A DNA stretch of 21,386 nucleotides from assembly GCA_947003375.1 (NCBI GenBank), contig CAMQOJ010000018.1:1-21386 (forward strand), read 5' to 3'. Positions 15,721 through 21,386 of the stretch are shown here, one piece after another (position 1 is the first letter of the stretch; each line of letters opens with the position of its first letter). Made by a program: the position numbers and the translations under genes. A model generated the notes under the pieces. That model was not told where the DNA came from, did not search any database, and was given only the letters and a program-made list of their open reading frames with translations. This DNA comes from an uncultured Lachnospiraceae bacterium. Lineage in GTDB: Bacteria > Bacillota > Clostridia > Lachnospirales > Lachnospiraceae.

Positions 15721-16743
15721 ATGAGCAAATATAAAATGATAAGTCCCGCAGTGCCCAATGTGCCCTGGCAGGAGGGTCCCGAGTCCTTTACCGGCGCTCC
15801 CGTGTGGAGATATTCCGAGAACCCTATCATCGGGCGCAATCCCTTAAAGAACGTGGCCCGGATATTCAACAGCGCCGTCATACCCTACGGGGACGGCTTC
15901 ATCGGCGTGTTCCGCGGCGAACAGAACAACGGAATTCCGTATATTTATATAGGCAGGAGCAGGGATGCCGTCCATTGGGACTTCGAGGAGGAGAAGATTT
16001 CCTTCGTGGACGAGGAGGGAAAGCCCTTCATGCCTGTCTACGCCTACGACCCCAGGCTGGTGAAGGTGGAGGACACCTATTACATCATCTGGTGCCAGGA
16101 TTTCTACGGAGCGGCTATCGGCATGGCGAAGACGCAGGACTTCAAGACCTTTACCAGAATAGAGAACCCATTCCTGTCCTTCAACCGCAACGCCGTGCTC
16201 TTCCCCCGCAAGATACACGGTAATTTCTGCCTGCTGAGCAGGCCTTCGGACAGCGGGCACACGCCTTTCGGGGACATCTTCCTGAGCGAGAGCCCGGACA
16301 TGGTGTACTGGGGGAAGCACAGGCATGTGATGGGCAAGGGCAGCGAATGGTGGGAGTCCCTGAAAATCGGCGGCGGCGCTGCGCCCATCGAGACGGACGA
16401 GGGGTGGCTGCTGTTCTACCACGGCGTCACCGGTACCTGCAACGGCTATGTGTACAGCATCGGCGGGGCCATCCTGGACATCGACAATCCCTCGATTGTG
16501 AAGTACCGCTGCGAAGACTTCCTGCTGACCCCTCAGGAGTGGTATGAGGAGCGGGGCTTCGTGCCCAATGTGTGCTTCCCCTGCGCCACCATCCATGACA
16601 GCGAAAGCGGGAAGATTGCCATCTACTACGGCGCGGCAGACAGCTATGTAGGGCTGGCGTTCACCAGGCTGGATGACATTATGGACTACATCAAGGAGCA
16701 CAGCCGGACTACTGCGGCGGATACGGAAATTGGCAGAAGATAG
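15721..16743 (+). CDS. GH130_2 beta-1,4-mannooligosaccharide phosphorylase
   Basis: A cytoplasmic phosphorylase of 340 residues, likely removing the non-reducing mannose from beta-1,4-mannooligosaccharides as mannose-1-phosphate. Motifs: IFNSAVIPYGDG (48-59), FRGE, HWD, AYDPR with Asp110 as the likely catalytic acid, NRNAVLFPRK, LSRPSDSGHTPFGDIF, ETDEGWLLFYHGV and NVCFPCA. The ATG at 15721 is chosen for GAGAGG 8 nt upstream and because it aligns with the start of the paralogue at 3949; GTG 15652 and ATG 15697 are in frame but less likely. It follows the GH130_1 gene after 111 nt and ends before a strong terminator, so it is the last gene of the mannoside operon. A role on N-glycan core mannoside cannot be excluded. 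Confidence 0.93.
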   Translation: MSKYKMISPAVPNVPWQEGPESFTGAPVWRYSENPIIGRNPLKNVARIFNSAVIPYGDGFIGVFRGEQNNGIPYIYIGRSRDAVHWDFEEEKISFVDEEGKPFMPVYAYDPRLVKVEDTYYIIWCQDFYGAAIGMAKTQDFKTFTRIENPFLSFNRNAVLFPRKIHGNFCLLSRPSDSGHTPFGDIFLSESPDMVYWGKHRHVMGKGSEWWESLKIGGGAAPIETDEGWLLFYHGVTGTCNGYVYSIGGAILDIDNPSIVKYRCEDFLLTPQEWYEERGFVPNVCFPCATIHDSESGKIAIYYGAADSYVGLAFTRLDDIMDYIKEHSRTTAADTEIGRR

Positions 16744-16835
16744 GGCGGAGGACCTGAAATTTGAAAAAGTTCTCCGGACTTTTAGGCAGGACGGCATGGC
16801 TGGATGCCTACACATTTCGCTCACTCCTTAAGTTC

Positions 16836-16872
16836 GCCCTAAGCTGATGTAATGTCGGCTTAGGGCTTTTTT
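16836..16872 (+). terminator. Strong intrinsic terminator of the mannoside operon
   Basis: GCCCTAAGCTGA (16836-16847) pairs with TCGGCTTAGGGC (16855-16866) through a 12-bp stem with one G-U pair, followed by six T (16867-16872). It lies within the 338-nt gene-free stretch 16744-17081, which otherwise holds only the promoter at 16942-16970 and a leader. Confidence 0.92.
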
Positions 16873-16941
16873 GTGCGCAAAATTGAATTCGTCACTTGAC
16901 AATGTGGCAAAGGTTATTTGGCGGAGCTCGGGCAATAAGAT

Positions 16942-16970
16942 TTCACATCTTCCGTCTGATATGTTATAAT
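16942..16970 (+). promoter_or_regulatory. Sigma-A promoter of the DUF6483-GH2 unit
   Basis: TTCACA (16942-16947), a 17-nt spacer and TATAAT (16965-16970) with an upstream TG-n form an extended -10 promoter. The same two hexamers and spacing occur at 3849-3877. The -35 box sits inside AAGAT-TTCAC-ATCTT (16937-16951), a perfect 5-bp inverted repeat. The leader to the first gene is about 105 nt and contains GGCG-CTG-CGCC at 16984-16994. Confidence 0.75.
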
Positions 16971-17081
16971 ATGGACTCAGCAGGGCGCTGCGCCAACTGC
17001 CGGTTCCAGGTGTATCAGAGTATACGAAATTAAGATTATAATATTGTAGTACTTTGGAATGCAGCGCGCGAAAGGAGAAAA

Positions 17082-17465
17082 ATGTTTGAACAGGATTACA
17101 TCATGCGTGTCATCAAGGAGATGATAAGGGCTATCTTGAAGCTTCTCTTTTCGATAGACACGGATTCCCCTACAATGGAACTGCTGTCCGAGAAAGAGCA
17201 GGTGGAGACCACGGAAAAGCTGCTGGAAATGGTTGATGGCGGGAAAATCAATGAAGCGGAAAATGCGTTATATGAGCTGGCGGCTGACGGCGACCGGAGG
17301 CATCTGGCGGTGGCGCTGCTGTTCTATTCTTACCTTAACGATAAGGAGGATGGCTTCCTGGAGGCGAATGGCTACAGCAGAGAGGAGATTGGGGCGGGAC
17401 TGAGGGCGCTGATATCGCGTTATGGATTAAAAGGCATGGCAGATGCGTTTTTGGAGGAGCTGTGA
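17082..17465 (+). CDS. DUF6483-family small protein
   Basis: A 127-residue soluble, helix-rich acidic protein. The N-terminal pattern MFEQDYIMRVIKEM, the LLFSID(T)DSP segment, then KINEAEN, LLFYSYLND and YSREEI match what I know as DUF6483, a small family common in Lachnospiraceae with no assigned function. AAAGGAG at 17071-17077 lies 4 nt before the start. It has its own promoter at 16942-16970 and is followed after 137 nt by the GH2 gene with no terminator between, so the two may share a transcript. Nothing in it suggests enzymatic or DNA-binding activity; a TPR-like helical fold is possible but not certain. Confidence 0.85.
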   Translation: MFEQDYIMRVIKEMIRAILKLLFSIDTDSPTMELLSEKEQVETTEKLLEMVDGGKINEAENALYELAADGDRRHLAVALLFYSYLNDKEDGFLEANGYSREEIGAGLRALISRYGLKGMADAFLEEL

Positions 17466-17602
17466 GACAAGCGCCGGAGAGGGCGGATCGGCTAGGTATA
17501 GGGAAGGCAGATTGTCTCGGACCGGGAAACGGATAGCAGGTGGAGAAGTCCCAGGCAGCTGCGGCCGCCAGAAATCGGGCAAGAAAGCAGAAGGAGGTTT
17601 TT

Positions 17603-19276
17603 ATGGTAAGAAGCTTTGCGACACACGCAATCAGGGACTCCAGGGAGATTTCTTCTTCCCTGTGGGATTTTAAGACCCTGGAAACGGCTCAGGGGGCAGC
17701 GGTTTCCAGGAAGGCCATGGTACCGGAGTGCTGGGAGTGCAGTCCGGACATGCGTGGCTACCGGGGCAAGGCCCAGTACCAGCGGGACATCCGGTGCTTC
17801 GGGAATGTGCGGCTGGAGTTCAAGGGGGTAAGCCATACGGCGGAGGTCTATCTGGACGACAGGCTTGTAGCATCCCACTACAATGCCTATACGCCTTTTT
17901 CGGTTGTCCTGAGAGACATCGGCGAGGGGGAGCACCGCCTGAAGGTGGTGGTGGACAATTCCTTTGGCGAGGCCTCCGCATTGCATGTGCCCAATGATTA
18001 CCAGACCTATGGGGGAATCACCAGGCCGGTGGTGCTGGAGCGCCTGGGGGATGCTTACCTTTCCGGGATGCACGCGGACAGCATCTTCAAAGACGGCCAG
18101 TGGCATCTGAAAATCCGGGCGCAGGCAGAGAACCTGTCGGGGACGGCGTTTACAGGCAAAGTCACATTTTTCCTGGGGGAAAGGGAGCTGGCTTCGGTTC
18201 CGGTGCGGGCAGAGGGGAACGGCGGCGCATCCGTGGAGACCGGGGAGCTGCCCTGCGAGGAGGTGACGGCATGGTGTCCGGAGAACCCTGCCCTGTATCC
18301 CCTGACAGCGGTGCTGACGGACGCACATGAGTGGGAAATCGACGACCTGATTGACCGGATAGGATTCCGCAGGGTGGAGATTGTGGGAAAGGGGATTTAC
18401 CTGAACGGCAATCGGGTGCGGATTAAGGGGTTCTGCCGCCATGAGGACCATCCCCAGTTCGGGTGCGCCATCCCCTATGCGGCCATGTACCAGGATTTGA
18501 TGCTCATGAAGGAGGCAGGGGCAAATTCCGTCCGCACCTCCCATTACCCCAACGACGAGCGGTTCCTGGATCTGTGCGACGAGCTGGGCATTTTGGTCTG
18601 GGAGGAGAACCACGCCCGCGGGCTGTCGGAGGAGAACATGCGCAATCCGAATTTTGAAAGGCAGTGCGAGGACTGCATCCGGGAGATGATCACGGCCCAT
18701 TACAACCACCCCAGCATCTACATCTGGGGCATCCTCAACGAGTGCGCCAGCCACACGGAATATGGCCGGGAGTGTTACCGCAGGCAGTACGAGCTGATTG
18801 GACAGCTGGATTCCACCAGGCCCCGCTCCTCCGCCAGCTGCCAGTTCAAGACGGACATCTGCTTCGGATTCCCTGAGGTGGTCTCCTATAACATATATCC
18901 CCTCTGGTACCACGACACGCCGCCCGGGGAATATCTGGACGACCTCTATGGCTGGGTGCAGAAGGAGACGGAAGGGGCGGGCAAGCCCTTCCTGATTACG
19001 GAGATCGGCGCAGGGGCAATCTACGGATACCGCACCCCTGACATGGTGAAATGGTCGGAGGAATATCAGGAGAAGGCGCTGGAGGAGCAGCTGACGGCGG
19101 TGCTCTCCAGGGAGGACATAAGCGGCGTCTATATCTGGCAGTTCTGCGACTGCAGGGTGTGCGACAGCTGGTTCGGCGGCAGGCCCCGGACCATGAACAA
19201 CAAGGGAATCTGGGATGAGTACCGCAGGCCAAAGCTTTCTTTCCGGACGGTGAAGCGGATTTTTGGCAGTGTATGA
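17603..19276 (+). CDS. GH2 beta-glycosidase, beta-glucuronidase-like
   Basis: A retaining GH2 enzyme of 557 residues without a signal peptide, so cytoplasmic. It has the jelly-roll domain (about 15-150), the immunoglobulin-like domain (about 155-255) and the TIM barrel (about 262-557). Catalytic residues: acid/base Glu380 in WGILNE and nucleophile Glu467 in LITEIGAG. FCRHEDHP (277-284) and SHYP (313-316) are standard GH2 barrel motifs. The N-x-K motif (Asn532, Lys534), which recognises the uronate carboxylate in beta-glucuronidases, lines up with N-K-K-G-I of the E. coli enzyme. AAGGAGG at 17591-17597 fixes ATG 17603 rather than the open extension to 17540. A terminator follows. Beta-galacturonidase or beta-galactosidase activity remain possible. 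Confidence 0.88.
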   Translation: MVRSFATHAIRDSREISSSLWDFKTLETAQGAAVSRKAMVPECWECSPDMRGYRGKAQYQRDIRCFGNVRLEFKGVSHTAEVYLDDRLVASHYNAYTPFSVVLRDIGEGEHRLKVVVDNSFGEASALHVPNDYQTYGGITRPVVLERLGDAYLSGMHADSIFKDGQWHLKIRAQAENLSGTAFTGKVTFFLGERELASVPVRAEGNGGASVETGELPCEEVTAWCPENPALYPLTAVLTDAHEWEIDDLIDRIGFRRVEIVGKGIYLNGNRVRIKGFCRHEDHPQFGCAIPYAAMYQDLMLMKEAGANSVRTSHYPNDERFLDLCDELGILVWEENHARGLSEENMRNPNFERQCEDCIREMITAHYNHPSIYIWGILNECASHTEYGRECYRRQYELIGQLDSTRPRSSASCQFKTDICFGFPEVVSYNIYPLWYHDTPPGEYLDDLYGWVQKETEGAGKPFLITEIGAGAIYGYRTPDMVKWSEEYQEKALEEQLTAVLSREDISGVYIWQFCDCRVCDSWFGGRPRTMNNKGIWDEYRRPKLSFRTVKRIFGSV

Positions 19277-19289
19277 GGCGGGGAGAAAG

Positions 19290-19320
19290 GGGCTGTCGGA
19301 TCATGTTCCGACAGCCCTTT
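19290..19320 (+). terminator. Intrinsic terminator after the GH2 gene
   Basis: GGGCTGTCGGA (19290-19300) pairs perfectly with TCCGACAGCCC (19307-19317) over a 6-nt loop, followed by TTTGATT. The T run is short but the stem is strong, and it lies 13 nt past the stop codon. Confidence 0.8.
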
Positions 19321-19352
19321 GATTCGGTCAGAATAGTCAAATAAGAAAAATG

Positions 19353-19377
19353 TTTTGACAAAGGGGTCTTCTCAAAA
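19353..19377. promoter_or_regulatory. Candidate TetR operator upstream of the regulator
   Basis: TTTTGA (19353-19358) and TCAAAA (19372-19377) form a perfect 6-bp inverted repeat with a 13-nt spacer, with additional matching AA/TT inside. The left arm overlaps TTGACA (19355-19360), a consensus -35, but no matching -10 was found at 16-18 nt. Further GGTCA(A) half-sites lie at 19326, 19380 and 19412. Confidence 0.35.
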
Positions 19378-19430
19378 TCGGTCAATAGGTTTATGCTGTA
19401 ATTAACCAGGCGGTCAACGGAGGTGACAGG

Positions 19431-20042
19431 ATGAACGAGAGGTTCTTTTCCCTGCCGGAAGAGAGGCAGCAGGCCATCATCAATGCCGGATACAGGGTAT
19501 TTTCCCGCAATACCTATAAGAACAGCCCCATGAGCGAGATCGCCCGGGACGCCGGCATCAGCAAGTCGCTGCTGTTCCATTACTTCCATAATAAAAAGGA
19601 GCTGTATCTGTTCCTCTGGGACAAATGCGCCGAGATTACCATCGAGCTCCTCACCAGATATGGATGCTACAGCCAGGCGGGCCTGTTCGAGAGCATGGAG
19701 CAGGGGATGCGGGCCAAGATGGAAATCGTCCGCCTCTACCCTGACATGGCCAGCTTCACCATCAGGGCTTTCTATGAAAAGGACCCGGAGGTCAACGCCG
19801 CCGTCCAGGAGAGCTACCATCGGTATTTCAATCTGAAAGCCGATAAGGCCAGGCTGAACTTTGACCCGGAGCAGTTCATTCCGGGGCTGGACATTCCAAT
19901 GATGTACCGTGAGATGTACTGGGCCTCGGAGGGGTATCTCTGGGAGATGGTGCAGCGGGGGGACGTGGACATGGAGCAGATGGAGCGGGACTTCGGGAGG
20001 CTCATTGCTTTCTGGAAGAGCGTGTATCTGCGCAAATCGTAA
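19431..20042 (+). CDS. TetR-family transcriptional regulator
   Basis: A 203-residue TetR regulator. The N-terminal helix-turn-helix (about 30-55) reads MSEIARDAGISKSLLFHYF followed by NKKELYLFLW, which is the family signature. The C-terminal part (about 65-203) is an all-helical ligand-binding and dimerisation domain without a recognisable subtype. GGAGGTGA at 19419-19426 gives a strong ribosome site 4 nt before the ATG. The ABC exporter ATPase gene starts 56 nt later on the same strand, so it most likely controls its own expression and that of the exporter (inference). It is separated from the GH2 gene by a terminator and is not obviously part of the sugar modules. Confidence 0.93.
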   Translation: MNERFFSLPEERQQAIINAGYRVFSRNTYKNSPMSEIARDAGISKSLLFHYFHNKKELYLFLWDKCAEITIELLTRYGCYSQAGLFESMEQGMRAKMEIVRLYPDMASFTIRAFYEKDPEVNAAVQESYHRYFNLKADKARLNFDPEQFIPGLDIPMMYREMYWASEGYLWEMVQRGDVDMEQMERDFGRLIAFWKSVYLRKS

Positions 20043-20098
20043 TGCGGGCGGGGCGGCTCCGCGAAAGACTTTCAAAGCGAAGAAAGGGATAGGGACAT

Positions 20099-20965
20099 AT
20101 GGACGCAATCAAAATCGAGAACCTGACGAAATATTACGGGAAGGCCCGGGGAATACGGGAAATAGACCTGACCGTGGCGGAGGGGGAATTCTTCGGCTTC
20201 ATCGGGCCAAACGGTGCGGGGAAGTCCACCACCATACGGACCTTGCTGGGACTGATTGGCCCCACATCTGGCAGAGCATACATTTATGGGCTGGATATCG
20301 TAAAGCAGAACAAGGAGATTCTGGCCCGGGTGGGCTATCTGCCCTCGGAGGCGGTATTCTACTCCGGCATGCGGGTGCGGGAGGTGCTGAAGCTCTCCGC
20401 GGATCTGCGGAGAAAGGACTGCGGAGAGGAGGAGGCCAGGCTCTGCGAACGGCTGCAGCTTGACACCTCCAGGAAGGTGGAGGAGCTTTCCTTTGGCAAC
20501 CGGAAGAAGGTGGGAATCGTCTGCGCCCTGCAGCATGAGCCTGCGCTGCTGATCCTGGACGAGCCCACCAGCGGCCTGGATCCGCTGATGCAGAGGGAGT
20601 TCTTCGACATCCTCAGGGAGCGGAACCGGGCAGGGGCCACGGTGTTCCTGTCCAGCCATATCCTGTCCGAAATCCAGCACAACTGCACCCGGGCGGCCAT
20701 CATCCGGGAGGGCAGGGTCATCGCCTGTGACAGCGTGGAGGCCCTTTCCCGCACCACGGCCAGGCGGGTCAGCGTCCGGGGCGAGGTGTCGCTGGAGGGG
20801 CTTGAGGGCATCCGGGACAGAGAGGATTCCCCGGGGGCGGTGAGCTTCCTCTACAGCGGGGACATGAACCTGCTGCTGCAGAGGCTGGCGGCGGGCAGGG
20901 TATCGGATTTGTCCGTGTCGGAGCCGGATCTGGAGGAGATATTCATGCATTATTATGAAAGCTGA
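20099..20965 (+). CDS. ABC exporter ATP-binding protein (DrrA/CcmA class)
   Basis: The ATPase subunit of a two-component ABC exporter, 288 residues. Walker A GPNGAGKST (36-44), Q-loop region near 80-90 with GYLPSE in place of the usual Gln, signature LSFGN (130-134) rather than LSGGQ, Walker B LLILDEP (150-156), D-loop SGLD and His187 of the switch loop (SSH). A C-terminal tail (about 215-288) of the type seen in drug and lantibiotic exporter ATPases follows, ending in DLEEIFMHYY. The ribosome site (AGGGA) is modest. It lies between the TetR gene and a membrane protein gene, the usual TetR-ATPase-permease order. The cargo is unknown; a drug, lipid or peptide is typical. Confidence 0.94.
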   Translation: MDAIKIENLTKYYGKARGIREIDLTVAEGEFFGFIGPNGAGKSTTIRTLLGLIGPTSGRAYIYGLDIVKQNKEILARVGYLPSEAVFYSGMRVREVLKLSADLRRKDCGEEEARLCERLQLDTSRKVEELSFGNRKKVGIVCALQHEPALLILDEPTSGLDPLMQREFFDILRERNRAGATVFLSSHILSEIQHNCTRAAIIREGRVIACDSVEALSRTTARRVSVRGEVSLEGLEGIRDREDSPGAVSFLYSGDMNLLLQRLAAGRVSDLSVSEPDLEEIFMHYYES

Positions 20966-21116
20966 GCATCCGGTGCCCGGGGGGAGCGGGCAGCTGGTGT
21001 GGGCATGGCATCGGAAGGGTAGAACAAATATACGAACAGATATAAACGGATAGATGTATTGCATGACAAAATGACAACAGACTGGTTTTAAAATATAAAA
21101 AGAAAGGCGGCAGTAT

Positions 21117-21386
21117 ATGACACTGATAAAGCATGAATTAAGACAGGGGAGGATCTCTTTCCTCATCTGGACGGCATCCATCGGGTTCCTCCTGGTGGTG
21201 TGCGTATTCCTGTACCCGGAGATGAAGGGGCAGATGGAGGACGTGGGCGATGTGTTCTCCTCCATGGGGTCGTTCAGCGACGCTTTCGGCATGGACAGGC
21301 TGAACTTCGGGACGCTCCTGGGCTTCTATGCCATCGAGTGCGGGAACGTGCTGGGGCTGGGAGGGGCTTTCTTCGCGGCCCTGTGC
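21117..21386 (+). CDS. ABC exporter permease, 5' part only
   Basis: The first 90 codons of a membrane protein that runs off the window edge. It begins MTLIKHELRQGRISF, an amphipathic N-terminus typical of ABC-2 type permeases, followed by a hydrophobic helix (about 16-33), a soluble stretch containing MGSFSDAFGMDRLNFGT, and the start of a second helix near 70-90. AAAGGCGG at 21103-21110 lies 6 nt before the ATG. It is 151 nt after the ATPase gene and is its probable membrane partner. The family is assigned from the N-terminal layout and neighbour, because the rest is not in the window. Confidence 0.82.
   Translation, partial: MTLIKHELRQGRISFLIWTASIGFLLVVCVFLYPEMKGQMEDVGDVFSSMGSFSDAFGMDRLNFGTLLGFYAIECGNVLGLGGAFFAALC

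Noticed and set aside
20072..21292. Minus-strand open frame of 406 codons
   Set aside because: It lies opposite the ABC ATPase and permease genes, has no recognisable domain or good ribosome site, and is a shadow of those genes.

Overview
The window reads as a chromosomal carbohydrate-utilisation region of a gut-type Firmicute, most likely a Lachnospiraceae member (inference). The signs are strong GGAGG ribosome binding sites, sigma-A-type promoters, GC-rich genes with AT-rich leaders, a DUF6483 protein, and LplB/LplC-type sugar permeases with a lipoprotein-anchored binding protein. I see no rRNA, tRNA, CRISPR array, insertion sequence or phage gene.

Module A (1-8646, + strand): a sugar importer (two permeases and a lipoprotein), a terminator, then separately promoted genes for a GH130 mannoside phosphorylase and a GH29 alpha-L-fucosidase, a second terminator, a LacI-family regulator with its own promoter, and a DUF2971 protein. 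A phosphorylase beside a fucosidase suggests a fucosylated, beta-mannose-containing oligosaccharide such as N-glycan core fragments (inference).

Signalling module (8864-11807, - strand): a multi-PAS sensory protein without an output domain, then a REC-GGDEF diguanylate cyclase with an intact active site and I-site.

Module B (12044-16743): an AraC-family regulator divergent from an operon of cellobiose/mannobiose 2-epimerase, GH130 subfamily 1 mannosylglucose phosphorylase and a second GH130_2 mannooligosaccharide phosphorylase. Together these are the known intracellular beta-mannan route: mannobiose is epimerised to mannosyl-glucose, then phosphorolysed to mannose-1-phosphate and glucose, while longer chains are trimmed by the GH130_2 enzyme. 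A strong terminator ends this operon.

Module C (16942-19320): a separate promoter drives a small DUF6483 protein and a cytoplasmic GH2 enzyme with the beta-glucuronidase-type N-x-K motif, followed by a terminator. Module D (19353-end): a TetR regulator, an ABC exporter ATPase and the start of its membrane partner, cut by the window edge.

No extracellular glycanase and no importer ATPase are encoded here, so the cell appears to import pre-cut oligosaccharides and to use an ATPase encoded elsewhere. The most unusual non-coding structure is the leader of the GH29 gene. There a CCTCC segment can pair either with an upstream GGAGG or with the ribosome binding site itself. Part of that leader is also shared with the promoter region of the GH130 gene upstream.
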